A stretch of 64,000 nucleotides of DNA from Isoetes taiwanensis (GCA_021234155.1 JAJEKV010000135.1:515898-579897); one strand, 5' to 3'; shown: positions 24,485 through 38,000, numbered from the stretch's first letter. Notes: generated by a model from the letters alone, not told the origin. A program made the numbers and translations.

Positions 24485-26702
24485 ATGGTTGCTAAATCAC
24501 TTAGAAGTTGTGAAATTATGCTCCTGAGACAGAACATTCCTCTGTCTAGAGACCAGGCTTACACCATGTTGCAGCAGTGCACAAAACATCTGGATTTGGA
24601 ATGTTGTAGACAAGTCCATTGCCTCATGGTTCAAAGCGGGCTTGATTTCACTGGAAGCTTGGGTGACCATCTCGTTCGCCTATTTTCAACATGTGGAAGC
24701 TTACCAGAAGCAAATCAGGCATTCAATAAGGTAACACATCCAAGCCTATATTCATGGAATGCAACAATTAGAGCTCATGCAAAGCTTGGGTTTGCTGAAA
24801 TGGCCTTTCATTTCTATGATAGAATGCAGGCACTAGGTTTGGATGGGGACAAATACACTCTTACAGCTGTTCTGCAAGCGGCGGCTATGACATCAAGCCT
24901 TCAGAAGGGTATGCACATTCATGAGCACATCATTATCAGTGGGATTCCACTTGATGCTGTATTGGGTAGCATCCTTTTAGATATGTATGCTAAATGTGGG
25001 AGGATGACAAAAGCACAGATAATATTTGATGAGATGCCAAATCGAAATGTGATATCATGGGGCACGCTTATTGCAGGATATGCCCAGCAGGGTGAAGCTT
25101 TTCTTGCCTTGGAAATCTTTGGAGAAATGCATATGGTCCATGTAAAACCTGAGAGATCCACTTTTTTGAGTATCTTAAAGGCATGTAGTAGCATCACTGC
25201 ATCAACTTGGGTGAGGCATATCCATGAGCAGATCATTGAAAGTGGCCTTCATTTGGATGCCATAGTTGGCTGTGCCCTTGTAACTGCGTATATCAAATGT
25301 AGTACTCTAGAAGAAGCACAGAACTTATTCGACAGATTTCCTGAGCGAAATGTGGTATCATGGAATTCAATGATTTCTGGATATGCCTGTCATGGGGAAG
25401 GCCATCTTGCCCTAGAGTCTGTCGAATGTATGCAGCAAGAGGGCATAAAGCCAGAGAAGGCAACATTTTTGGGCATCATCAAAGCATGTGTTATTATCAG
25501 TGCTATAACCAATGGGAGATGCATTCACGAACAGATCATTGCAGGTAGCCTTCTGACTGATATTATTTTAGGAAGTGCACTGATAAACATGTATATCAAA
25601 CTTGGCAACTTGGAAGAAGCCCATAAAGTTTTTAACAATATGCCAAGGCAAGATGTGGTAACTTTGGGGTGCAATGATTGCTGGGTATACACACTACGAT
25701 GAAGGCCATCTTGCGCTTTAATGTTATAATAGGATGCAGCAGGAGGGCATAAATCCTGATAAAGGCACATTTCAAAACATCTTGAAAGCATGTGGCAACA
25801 TCAAGAACTAGAATATGGCAGACATATTCATGTTGTCATTACTGAAGTGGGACTAATATCTGATGTCTCTATCCGTAGCTCTATAATTGATATGTATGCT
25901 AAGTGTGGGAGCCTAGATGAGGCATATATAGTATTTCAAAAATTTGGAGAATCAGAGTGTTGTTCTATGGAGTACAATGATTGCTGGGTATGCCCATAAT
26001 AATGAAGAAATTCGTGCTTTGGAATGTTATGACAGAATGCAGCGGAGGGTGAGAAAGCAGACAAAGTTGTATTTTAAGCGTTTTGAAAGCATGTGGCAGC
26101 ATTGGAGCAGTGGAACAGGGTAGGCACATCCATGATCAAATAATCCGAAATCATCTGCAGATTGACAACTTTATTGAAGTACGCTTTGTTGACACATATG
26201 CCAAATGTGGATGCATGGAGGAGGCATGTAAAGTTTTTGACATTTTGCCAAACCATGACATTGTTTCCTGGGGCAATAGTCGCTGGATATGCCCATCTTG
26301 GTGATGCTAGAATGGCTATGCAGTACTTCATAAACATGCAGAAAAGTGGAGTAACGCTTAATGATGTAATCTTCATTGCCATTCTTGCCGCGATTTAGTC
26401 ATTCAGGTCTAGTGGATGAGGGCCTTATATCCTTTAAATCCATGAGAGATTGTCATGGAATAGAGCCAACGATGTTTCACTATACTTGCATGGTTGATCT
26501 TGTGAGTCGTGCAGGACTATTCAAAGAAGCAGAAGCTTACCTTCAGTGTACCACGCAACCAAACCTTTCTGGCTTGAGGGCGCTGCTTAGTGCTGCCAGA
26601 ATGCATTGTAATGAGGACTTAGGACAACGATGCTTTGATGAAATTATTTATGTAGATCCTGATTGTGATTCGGGATATGTGCTCATGTACAACACTTTCT
26701 AA
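24485..26702 (+). pseudogene. PLS-type pentatricopeptide repeat protein, frameshifted
   Basis: An intronless PPR gene. The first 405 codons are open and contain successive PPR motifs such as LLDMYAKCGRMTKAQIIFDE, NVISWGTLIAGYAQQGEAFL and HIHEQIIESGLHLDAIVGC. Similar repeats continue to about 26400 in changing frames. A short E-like C terminus follows (SHSGLVDEGLISFKSM..., HYTCMVDLVSRAGLF..., ALLSAARMHCNED...), ending at 26702. There is no DYW deaminase domain. Known role of the family: sequence-specific RNA binding in plastids or mitochondria. Breaks seen: an extra T near 25668 (TTTGGGGT for TTGGGGT), a TAA where CAA is expected near 25718, a lost base near 25806, and further shifts near 25960, 26052, 26270 and 26395. 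The start ATG follows a stop-containing leader. Most breaks are single-base indels, so sequencing error is possible, but the TAA argues for a pseudogene. Confidence 0.85.
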
Positions 26703-27048
26703 CAGGAAAGATAACAATTTAGAACTATTTTGGAATAAAACCTATAAAAAGGAGAATGTAGATAATGGTATTTAACCTGAGCACCATTAGTTATTGCCCC
26801 TAAAATGCAGAACGATGTCAATTGCCAACTATTTCCTGATGGTGCATAATAAGTTTATGACGTGGTAAAACCTTAGCATTATATGCAGCCATGAAGGGCT
26901 CTTGCACTTTAGTTTTAGATCCTTCAATCTAGGAACTGAGCTTCGCATTCTGAACGTGTTAATTCCAGAATAAAAAGTGATACACTTAAATTTGGCAACA
27001 TCTTGGCTGCACTGACATGCTGCAACTAGATCTGATCCCTAAACAGGC
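26703..27048. other. intergenic, no gene seen
   Basis: AT-rich 3' flank of the PPR gene. No polyadenylation signal or other site could be supported. Confidence 0.4.
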
Positions 27049-27120
27049 TTACAGAGCTGGAGATTCTGGCCACATGAATTGCTCTTACAGAGCTGGAGAG
27101 TATGGCCACATGAATTGCTC
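27049..27120 (+). repeat. 2 x 36 bp tandem repeat encoding CCHC-like units
   Basis: Two near-identical 36-base units. Translated they give YRAGDSGHMNCS and YRAGEYGHMNCS inside a 68-codon frame (27017-27223). The layout matches a retroviral-type zinc knuckle (CYRCGExGHMxxxC), but the first two cysteines of each unit are alanines. It may be a decayed zinc-knuckle protein fragment. Not called as a gene. Confidence 0.55.
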
Positions 27121-27917
27121 TAAGTCCACTCCCACAACATGCTCTACAAGCCTGATTGGTGTGTTAAAGGGAATCTGTTGTGGCTTTTTGAGCATTGTAG
27201 CCACAGGAGCCTGCTACGAGTGACATGATTGATTCATCAATTATGCACCCACAATCTGAGAACATGTTGAGAAGGGCGCCTGTTCTGGGATGGATTAGAA
27301 CTCTGATCATGTTGAAAACCAACCGTCGCTAGAAATAAATTTAGAAACAAGGAAAGCCTTTTGCACTATGATTGTGATTGCTCCTTACCTGCATATGAAC
27401 GAACATGTGGTTATTTTACACAGAGAAGATCACTATTTTTACACAGAATAAGGAAGGCTACCCCACTACTGCGCTGGAAATGAGAGCAGGTAAGCCTGAG
27501 AGGGCTACGTGCCCTTTATAAGCCAAGATAAGTGAACACCATGAGGGGAGATACAGAATTTTTATCAGATATGGATGATTATAGAATTCTTACGTACCAT
27601 TCACTTGTATAGATCTCCTATTAAATACTTTATAGGAGATGGATGATTGCATTTGAGCAAAGGCAAATAGAAAGACTAATCCCTCCATCTTTGGCAATGT
27701 TCAGTTCAGCAGAGCAGACATAGATAACGGTTATATAATTATTATGCACGAGAAGATACCCATTCATGAATATATGACAAATGTTTGAAATCTATATGGC
27801 TGAAGAAACAAGGACAGGTACGTCACATAACATTACGGTCGGAAAACTCGACGAATATTTCTGCCGAGATGCAAATATCTTTTGAGATAAAAAAACAATA
27901 CGATTGAAATTAATAGC
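27121..27917. other. intergenic, no gene seen
   Basis: No feature beyond AT-rich sequence until the tRNA. The bases just before the tRNA (AAAAAACAATACGATTG...) include CAA-type triplets often found upstream of plant tRNA genes, but this is not diagnostic. Confidence 0.4.
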
Positions 27918-27934
27918 GCTGGAATAGCTCAGTT

Positions 27935-27967
<33 letters not shown>

Positions 27968-27991
27968 GAGGTTCAAGCCCTCCTTCTAGCG
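27918..27991 (+). tRNA. tRNA-Asn: tRNA-Asn (anticodon GUU)
   Basis: A complete 74-base cloverleaf. The acceptor stem GCTGGAA pairs with TTCTAGC with one G-T pair. The D-arm is TAGCTCAGTTGGTTAGAGC (A box), the anticodon stem GTGG/CCAC frames the loop CTGTTAA with anticodon GTT, and the T-arm GGAGG-TTCAAGC-CCTCC contains the B box. The discriminator base is G, as in plant nuclear tRNA-Asn. There is no intron and no encoded CCA. The only T-run terminator candidate downstream is the short TTTGTTTT at about 27994. It should be transcribed by pol III and insert asparagine in cytosolic translation. Confidence 0.97.
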
Positions 27992-28063
27992 CATTTGTTT
28001 TATGTTCCCTACTCTTTCTTCCGCGTTTGTTTAGGTTCCCCTTTTAAATAGATTTATTGCAAC

Positions 28064-28087
28064 AAGGTTCAAGCCCTCTTTCTAGCG
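28064..28087 (+). pseudogene. tRNA-Asn 3' fragment (T-arm and acceptor half)
   Basis: A 24-base near-copy of the tRNA's 3' end: AAGGTTCAAGCCCTC, one substitution, then TTCTAGCG. It lies 73 bases after the intact tRNA. The flank after both copies also matches (GCATTTGTTTT versus GCGTTCGTTTT), so a local duplication that lost its 5' half is likely. The B box is kept. Confidence 0.9.
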
Positions 28088-28850
28088 CGTTCGTTTTTCT
28101 GTTAAATTTGGAGATAGATGTTATAAATTTCTCTTTCAATGGTTTATCTCCAAACTTTTTCAATTCAATCTTAAACATGACATTTACGAGGCATTTAAAG
28201 CTATCCAAGATGGGGCATTCCATTTGCATGTTACCTTTCTTTATACTTTTTGTAAGTCTCGTTTCGGAGATATATAGACTGAAATCTATACAACTTTGCG
28301 TGCTGAATGTCTGTATTTGTCTCATCAGCTTTTTGGAACTCTTGGGACCGAAGTGTAAATTTTGCACGACTCGACGGGTCAAAAGATTTGCACAATTAGC
28401 TGCGTGCTACTCTAAAACATCCAAATCCAGGATTCCAGAAAAGATGACGATAAGGAAATGAATTTGTTGTGTTATTGTCTGGGATGGTACAAGTGCATGC
28501 CAAAGTTTTTGTAAGAATTTCCTAAACTTCCTTTATATCAAGAATGTTAAAAAATGGACAACTCATTTGATGAACTCCAGATGATTGTTTGTAAAAAATT
28601 AGAGATTTAACGAGTACAGACATTATAATACAAGGCCTTCACAAAATCTGTTGGTACATTGAGTTATTTCTCATTAAAAGGATTTTCTTCTCTCTGTAAA
28701 ACTTCCAAATGTGAACAACTTGAATAGTTTTCCAACTTCAGTTTCCCAACATGCTTGATCTCTTTCTTTTATTTACAAGTTTCCGTTCCTAGTGTCAAAA
28801 AAGAGCGCGCACAGGACTCTGCCAATGCATAAGTTAGACCAATAAATGAT
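28088..28850. other. intergenic, 3' flank of DNA2
   Basis: No gene supported. The 134-codon plus and 112-codon minus frames overlap one another and have no motif. It contains the end of the DNA2 3' flank. Confidence 0.4.
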
Positions 28851-31800
28851 TCAAGCAATCGGTTGCATTCTCTGAATAGATATTTGGGTGGCTACGGCTC
28901 CTTCTTTCCTCATTTTTGGCAACTGGGTGCAGCGCATGAGTGGCATTTTAGTGGACAATGCATCTGCTGGCAACCTCAAGAGTCTGCCCATATCTTCTAC
29001 CTAAAGAAAAACTGTTATGCCATATCTCCCCATAAAAAGATGATAACAGGATTATGAAACGTTTGGTCACCTGCTTGATAAGAAGATGCAATATTGGTAT
29101 TCTATCAAGCGTGTTTCTTGATCCAATCATTACCAGCTTTTTCTGTACAAACCAACAAGCAATATTGTATTTTACTCCTTTGAGCTTCTGCAGGAGATTT
29201 GGATTTGCAAAATTACCTTTGCCCTAGTGATGGCAACATTGATGCGATGCCAATCAGCCAATAGTGCTCCAGAGCTGCCTTGTGTATTTGATTTTACAAA
29301 AGACAGCAATATACAGTCTTTATCTCTACCCTGTGTACGGGCGACAACATTATCAAACCAGCTACTTTAATTTTGGTAGTAAACAGGATTGACTAACCTG
29401 ATATTTATCTATAGTGTGAACCTCTAAATCAGAGAGCCCCTCATTAACTGCAAGCCTCCGAATGCAGTCCACCTGAGCTTTATATGGGCTTATAACCCCA
29501 AGCATATTAGTGCATGTACCGCCTGCTTTCATGGCATGAACCACCTAAAACAACATGCACTCCATAATAAGATCATTTATTTGCATTTATCATTTGATTA
29601 TCTTTACAATAGGCAATCAACCTGTAGCAGAAGACTAGCCTCAAGGAAATTGGTTACAGCATTTTGGAGCTGCTTATCCTGTATCGTAACTGAATCTGCA
29701 CGAATTTAATTGCTGCATTAGACATGGCAAAGATATGGTTTCCATTTTAACTGCAAAACCTTCAGACCTGTATCTAGAAAGAGAACACCATGTCTTGGAT
29801 CTAGGACCTGTGTATACAAATTAGCACATTGATTTGCATCATTTTATTGCAGTGCAAACGGCTACCTGCTGAAGCCAAGGAGCAAAAATCTTTGAAATAG
29901 TCAATTCAAGTTTAGCGCTATTTACGCCTGAAGATCCACATCGCAATCGGTTTCCATATATCAGAACATTTGACAAGTTCATTATTTCTGCACACATCCG
30001 ATACTGCCAATGCATGGTAATCAGAAACTCAATAAGCTCCATTAGTTATGAACTTCTTGTTTAAAGCTTATGCATTGGTACCTGGCATTGCAAAGCAGAA
30101 ACAGCCTCAGGATGAGCTTCTGATAGCTCTGAAACAGGCTAACCGCCATTCCTTTTCTCGGCCTCTGCACCTGATAGAAAGGTATAAAGTTGATTAAGAT
30201 AAATCTTACAGATTTACAAGCAGTACAGAAGAAAAGGAAATTGTTATCCATACCCGAACTAAAGGAGGAAGCTGGTAATGGTCGCCACAAGCACAAATGT
30301 GTGTGCAGCACGAATGGTCCAAGACATACCTGATATAGTCAGGCTTTATTACATGAGACTAGCACATAAGGCTATTGCTCTTATAACAGACGCAAAGAAG
30401 TAACTAAATGCTAGTGTATAGGAGTTTCTAAAATATACAGCAACCATGTGTTTCAAAGAGGGCAATCGCCATATAAAAGAACAGGTAACTCAATGGTGCA
30501 TATTAGATGATGTTACATACTGGTAACGTTATCTGGCCAGCTTCATCAACAATGCAGACGCCAAATTTGGCGCTTGCTGAAGAGAGCTGAGGACACCAAG
30601 GCAGGTGGAAGCAACCACCCTTGCTCGATCCACTTTTACCATCATTTCTTCAACAGATGTCAAACCAAAACCTGGGACAAATCTAAACATGGTTAGGACT
30701 TTAGCAATATTTGAGTCTAAAAGTTCTCCCTGCAACATTGGCTGACCTAATAAATTCTCCTTCAATTCTGGATGTACAGAATCTGCACGCCCAACACGAA
30801 CAAAATCTACACCCTGAAAAACAGGATTGTCCTCAGCCTCCCATCAGAATAACCATGACATATAGTCTAATCTTTTAGAGACCTGAATTTTCAGCTTTAG
30901 AAGGATATTATCTACAGCCAATTTGTGTAGGATGTCAGCAACACGGAAGAACCTCGAAAGCAAGTAAGGCTAAAACAGCATGTACAATTGTGGATGTCTT
31001 GCCAGTTCCAGGCATCCCCAAAATGAGTGCGTAATCTCGAGCAGCTAGTATCTAAATCACCAAATGACAACTCAGTTTCATTTGTGCCTCCTCAAAAACA
31101 GAAGAGATGCAGCCTAGTTGTAATATGTAGAACACTACATCAGCAAAACCATTTTCTTTGAGCACCGCCATGACTGTTTCTTAAGCCATTATGCATAATT
31201 AGGCACAGATTTCAGCAGTGCCAATAATGTCAATCTTTTAAATTCAAAGAAATATGAAGATCGATACTAAGTGTTTATAGATGGCTCTCAGCTGTTGTCT
31301 TTTTCCCAAGCTAAGTCACTTAACTGAAATCCAATCTGAAGAGCACTTTGTCTTCACACGTTAAAGTATGAGATACATCAATTTATTGTCTAGAGGCCAC
31401 ATCTTACTAAAGCTTAATGCGAACATGAATCAACTCCCCTCAGGATAACATGGCTTGAGGGGTTCCTTTAGGATCTCCAAAGAAAAAGAAAAATTATATT
31501 AATGTTTACTTAAAGACCGCTTTGGGTCTATGAGACCATTTATACAGCAATCATGTGCAGCTAGGGGCGCATTTGCAGCCTCCAACAAAAAAAACAAAAA
31601 CTAAACGATGAAAGGAAGAAAAACTAAAGAGTAAAATGGGCAGTATGATTCTGAGTTATCTTATCCTGATTTCCTTTTTACTTTTTAAGTCTGTCTTTTT
31701 TAATATTACACGCCCCTAGCTGTTATGAATCACATGTACTAGAACACTCTCATGACCCCTCTCTTGCAGATGTCAAAAAATTCTTTTTCCCCATCAGGTA

Positions 31801-32024
31801 TCAATAAATCTTTCTTTCTTTTCTTCATTCCTTTTATGCTATACAACAAAGTTGATTAACATAAAAGGAACCAATATGAAGACAGTAGACCCAGATGAGA
31901 TGAAGGATCTATGAATTACCTTGGTGATTGCAGTTCGTTGATCATTATTCAAGCTTGAAACAGACCTCATATATACAGACGCTGGATCTTGGGTAAATGA
32001 GCAACCCGTTTCAAATTTGGGTGC
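28851..32024 (-). CDS. DNA2: DNA2 SF1 helicase domain exons
   Basis: Twelve exons encode the superfamily 1 helicase. Visible motifs: [12 protein letters not shown] (Q-motif region, 32024-31920), Walker A GMPGTGKT (31051-30883), [10 protein letters not shown] and Walker [12 protein letters not shown] (30813-30521), VLV then DHYQLPPLV after a lost G (30329-30254), [15 protein letters not shown] then [19 protein letters not shown] (30170-29866), [15 protein letters not shown] and VHTIDKYQ (29544-29398), [14 protein letters not shown] and [13 protein letters not shown] (29330-29217), [15 protein letters not shown] (29142-29071). The final exon reads [16 protein letters not shown] and stops at 28851. 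Exon 31051-30883 carries two single-base losses after Walker A, 30813-30521 two shifts and possibly an unspliced intron of about 76 bases between GTCAGCC and TTGTCCCAG, and 30170-30082 one loss. All catalytic motifs survive. Confidence 0.88.
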
Positions 32025-35000
32025 CTAAACAAGCCAAGCAAAAGCGTGAAAAGTGTCAACACACAATGGCAAGGGTGGAAAAATGTTAAGCAAGGGCACT
32101 TACCTCAAGATCAACTACAAGTCGTCTGCAATGACTGTCACCCCCCTTAACAAACATCTGCAACAAGTTATATCTGCATCCATAAAAAGATTTACCAGCT
32201 ATGTATTCAGTGGCGCTCTGCATACTTTATGCACATCAAATCAGATGCTCAAGATATTTCCGTCAAGAAACAATACACGTGGACTCCTCAGGGAATGCAT
32301 TTAATCCAGCTAGAAAATAGAGGCTGTAGTTTGGCTCACCTCATTATTGCCAATGATGATCCTAGGTCATCTTTATCAATCCTCCAAATCTCTTTGGGAA
32401 GGCTTTCATTTGCTTTATTGTACCCACTACCAGGCAAACGAATGGACGGATAAAGAAATCTGCAAGAGTCAGATCGGCATGTTACAGCCCTTTTACAACA
32501 GCACACACTTACAAAGCACTATTACCTTAATAGATGTAGAATTTATGCTCGTGGATGTAGCCAGCACCAACAGCAACATGTCCACTTTCAGTGCTCAGAA
32601 GCTGAAATTAAATTTAACAGTTTTTTGATTAAAAAAAAACCTTTCTTCATGAAATGGAGGACAGTGGATGATAAACAACAAAAGAACATTCTGAAGTTAA
32701 AAGTCTACTTCAATGATAAATATTCACTCTTACCACATAGTCACCCAGAGTGAAAGGCTGGTCTTGCAACAGTTCTTGGACACCCTTTGGCTTTCTACCC
32801 AAAGGTTGTCCATTACAATCAGGCAAAGCTCTGGAAAATGTATATGAATTTAAATTATTTTGATGGCCAGACTGTATCTCGCTCAACTCAAGAACCATAG
32901 AAGAGAGGCAACGCCTTTGTTCTTCCCCTTTTCCAGCTGGGCATTCTCCAGATCTCACGTTGGGATGCCTAAATTTATATTATACTTTAGTAGAGCAAAA
33001 TGGACATTCACAGGGAACATAGGTAATATGTCATACCTGTGACACTTGAGCTTCAAGATCAATCAAATGCTCCCATGTGCGGAACTCAGCATGCTTTGGG
33101 CTCAAGTGACTGGTCAAGGTATCAAAAAAGACCTTGAAGACCACTAGTTTCTGCTGTTCCACCTTCGTGTGCCTGAAACATAGTTCAATCCTTCAACATT
33201 TATTATATGCAAGGTGCATTCCTGCAACATGCAATTCCATGATACAAGCTTGAAGATCATGCATGTGCTTTTTAATCAGTTCATGTGGTAAAAGCCATAG
33301 AAACTTACCTTTGTGATAAACACTGCAAATGTCAACCACGCTGACATCCTTGGCATGCGTGGAAATTCTGCAAATGAAAATGATCAATCAGTTCTGTTTA
33401 GATCAAAAAATGTTATGAGAAAACTACTTCAGTTTACCTGCAGCATTGGAAAAGAACCTGCATCGATGATGCAGAAAGAATATTGCTTGCATGCTCATTC
33501 CGACGCATCATTAGGCCAGATAAGTCTCCATGTTGAACTGCCACGCCCTAAATAATGTTTGTATTGGAACATTTAAAAAACTTTTACTATATTTTAGGTA
33601 TATAAATCTACATTATCTTGATTAGAATTTTGGAAGATGTTGTCTGTAGGAGCACCTGGAACCTATACAAGGGAAAAAATCTATATGCCTATCTTTAAAT
33701 AACGCATCCTGTGGTATAAAACAGCATCAAGGTGGATGGATAGGGTGATCCAAAAGTGGTAGAGCTGAAAAGATGTTCCCTATTATCTTAGCCAATTGTA
33801 GCATATGATGCTTTTTATGTTGGTGCTTTGAACAAAGCACTCTGTTGTCTGGCACAACATGTTTGTGATTTCAGTCACCACTTTTTATCTGCAATTTGTA
33901 CCTGCTCTCTTCACAAGGAATGGTTATAAGGCCACAAACTTATGAAGTTTTAGGCAAAGTTATACCTGAGTCTGATCTGCATGGAGATAATAAAGGAGGC
34001 CATTTTTAACATCTTCTGTGTATCTGCAATCAGCAGTGGTAAAGGATAAGAAAACTAAAGACATCTGAAATCACAATTCAAAAGAAGGGTACTGCCAATT
34101 CTCTCTCTCATTAAACATGAAATAGAAGTCTTAAAAAAGTTTTTTTTATATATTGGGATAGTTGCCAAACACTTTGAAGTGAAGAGAATAATTACCGGTC
34201 TGACATGAGAAGCGTGTACAAGATAACCTGGGCACGATGTTCCATTGCTGACTACAGTGCAAAACCAAAAATATTTTGTGTCAATAAAGCAACAATTCAA
34301 TTGCTACATCCACTTCATCGTTTACCTGTCCAGACATTCCCTTCCCCGTTTTCAGTTCCAGAGGCATAACACATTCTGAATGTCCTTGTCCTTGTCGCAC
34401 ACGTACAGAAGCATCAATCATTCCTTTCAGCCCATAAGTGGGAGACCACACCATTTCTTCAATATCCACTACCTTCCATGTGCATGGCATTGTTAAGATT
34501 GTATGCAAGCGCCACCAAACTGACCAAATTTAAACAAGGCCACAAGAAAGCAAAAGATACCTCTGACACTTTAACTTGCTGTTTTCCTTCTGAACTTCCA
34601 AAGCACACAACGTTTGGACCTTCAGAATCCTGTCAAACGTTTCAATAACACTTAAAAAAAAATAAAAAGCTGCAACCAAACCCATTTAAAATACCAAGAT
34701 AAACAGATCTTATTAACGTCTACCAGAGACCACTTGGGTCTATGAGACCAATTATTACAGCAATCACGTACAGCTAGGGGCATTGCAGCCACCTTGTAAG
34801 AGGAACAGAAATGTCCCAATTTCAGTATTTCAGTTTTTTATTTTCATTTTTATGCAACATATATAGGCAATATCAAATGCAAGTTACAGAGAAGGAATAC
34901 CAAACGCAAGTTACAGAGAAGGATTACAATGCCAAGAATGCCTTGTAATGATTGCAAGAGCATGAATTTACTGCACAATGTGACAAAAATCTAAATAGGC

Positions 35001-38000
35001 ATACTAAAAGAAAAGGATCAAATTGATTACATTCATCATTGATTCAAAAGTGTAGCAAAAATGATAAATTTGTAGTCACCATGGATTTCATTTTGGGAGA
35101 TTGGTTAGAGAAAAGAGTGATCTTCAAAGTTAACATTACTATCCAATTCAAGCAATCAATAATTTTCATTTGAGCTTGTGGTATTTGAAACTGTATGCTT
35201 ATAAATGGATAACCAAGATCCTTGCATTGCATGCTTCCACCATAAGACCCTTCTTGGTTATCACATTAGTAATCTCATTATTAAGCATTATGTGAACTCC
35301 ACAACTTCTAGAAAGTTCAGTATTGGCCAACCAAAACCTCAATTGAAGATGTTTCATTAATGCCAAACATTAGTTTTGTGTCAAGAACAAGGAATCGCCA
35401 ACCTGCTCAGTTGTAAATCATATTAACTTGCAGAGGCATCAATAAGGCTTACCATTGGACTGATAAAACGTTTCAAACCATCCCAATATTGTGGGCACAG
35501 AAGCTATCAACTTGGCACCTGCATCTTGCTCATTCCCTAACATCATGTGCAGATTTAGTGCCTGAACAAACTTCATGACAAAAAAAAGGATTGAGTTGTT
35601 GTTTTGCATGTCTACAATTTTAATTGACTACAGTCAAATCCAAATGCATGAATGAAAGGTTCTGAATCCTTACAGTAGTGACTATAGTAGGTTGGTTCAT
35701 TACTTACCTACATGTAGCAAACGATTATACATTGGTAAGACTCAAGGGTCGTGCACAAGCATAACACATTCTTAAGTTACATTTCCAGTGACGGACTTTC
35801 AACGGCCACAACCAACAAGCAAAAACTTAGGTACCATCTTCTAAACTAGTCTTAACAATAGGACTCAACAAATATATAGTCTCAACGTCTAATCAGGTGT
35901 GCATGCAGAAAAAGGCTACCTTCAACTGCATAAAGCCCATCAATGTGACTCTGCAAAATGATCTGTGCCTGGTGCTCCAGAAACTCTCTTTGTGGGATTT
36001 TTTAGGAAATGGCAACCTGCTTAGAAGTATTTACCAATGAGAAACAACAGGCAAAATAACTAGCATGTTCAATAAGAAAATGATAGGCATACTTGAAAGA
36101 GGCGATGCAGCATGGTTCCCATTAAAGCAGGGAACGCAGAACTCTGGCTTAATTTAATTGCTCATCAAGCACAGCTCGTCTTGGACAGCTGAAGCTTGCC
36201 CCAACCTGTAATGCTCTTTGAGTTTATTAACTCTTCCCCAAGAGCAGACTTATTTAAAAGGATTACGACTGAATTTCAAAACAACTGTTAAGTAATCCGT
36301 AGATGCTAATATAATCTTCCTTTCTTTTTTCCCCAACCCGAAAAAGAAATCAAACCAATCTTCATTAACAAATCATGTTATAATGTTGGTATACGTCAAG
36401 CAGACATGTTATGGCCTCCTCGTAGATCCAATTAAGGTCAGCATAGCACAATGAGTTAGTCTAATTTATTTTAAGTTCTTCAATTCTACACAATGCTTCC
36501 TAACTAATCAACTAATCATGTTGTAATGTTGGTATATGTCAAGCTTGACATATTATGGCCTCATTGTAGATCCAGTAAAGGTCAGCAGAGCACAATGAGA
36601 ACAAAAACTTGTTATACTTTTATTCAATTCTATGTAATCCTTCCTACTAATCAAGCATAAATCGTTTTGTTACCTAAGGTCTTTAAAAAATGGGAGTTTA
36701 CTTTTAAATCCAACCATTACTCAGCAGAAGGGTCATCAAGGATGACAAAAGAGAATACAGAATGCATATAGGAAATGCTAAACTTACCCTTGAACCTGAA
36801 ATCAGAAGGTCAGGATTAACGACAAGAAGATTCTTTTTTAAATGATCTATTGTGCAGCTTCCATCCATGTCAAACTTTCCTATTACATTGACAGTATCGC
36901 CTGGTCTTACAAGTGTGTAGAACCTGCAGAGGACAGACATGTATTATACAGATACTAAATATTTTAGCAATCTGCTACCTTTTCAGCAACCTACTACCTG
37001 ATAGTTACTACTAGGAGGGTAATTCAGGTAGCATACCTAGGACATTGAACCATATATTTTTAAATTATGTATATAGCTCTTAGGTATTTAAAACCCATGA
37101 GAAGACATGTTCAAACACTCAAGATAGCAGGACAATAGCAGTCATTTTACTTATAAAAGGGTAACAAGAAGAGCGACATTGAAGTACTTTTGAAACATGC
37201 TATGAATAACCGCCTTCAAGCTTTCAGTTATAAGGACAGTAATAAATAGCTGGAGCACAGAACAGAGAAATCAGATAGGTGCCTTGCAGTAAGCATGATG
37301 ACAAGAAATACTTTGAACCATTGCATAATAGAAGATTACAAATACCATTCATCACGAGATATATCAGCCGCCCCTCCGCCCAGTTTGCTCATCAAGAAGG
37401 CGCAATGTCTGCAAAGCAGAGGATAATCAAGAAGGTTTATTAGGGCAATTTCTAAACAACTGCTCTCTCAATACCTTTTGGGGTAGCATTATGCTGCAGT
37501 CGCTATTAAGGTAGTCGGAGTCTGCAACCTTGAAGGGAAAAAGAAATATCATCATGAAGAATTCTTGCCAATCTTACATGGATAAACATGAATGCCAGCT
37601 AATGCAATAGATAGAGAATTATGCCGATCTGTACTATTTTAATTATAAGAAAAAATTGCTTTCTCGAAAATGAGTTTGAAGGTCTATAATCACAGAACAA
37701 TAACATAATCATATCACAAATCAAAAATCACTTTGGTTGCATCAACATATTTATCTCCCTAAACTCACTGTAAAACTACGTGTAATTTAGTGGACCTAGA
37801 AAAGGAAGTGCACAAACCTCTAAAACCAAGAAGTGAACACTTGAGTATTTGGACACTCTTTTCTTGAACATGGACTATAGCCTCAGCATCAAACTGATTG
37901 CTCTTTTCCTGAAAAATTGTAGACTTGATTCTGTCTGCACATCTATGCCAAGCTTAATATTATGTAGACCAGCTTCCACCACATCATGGTCATCATGTCT

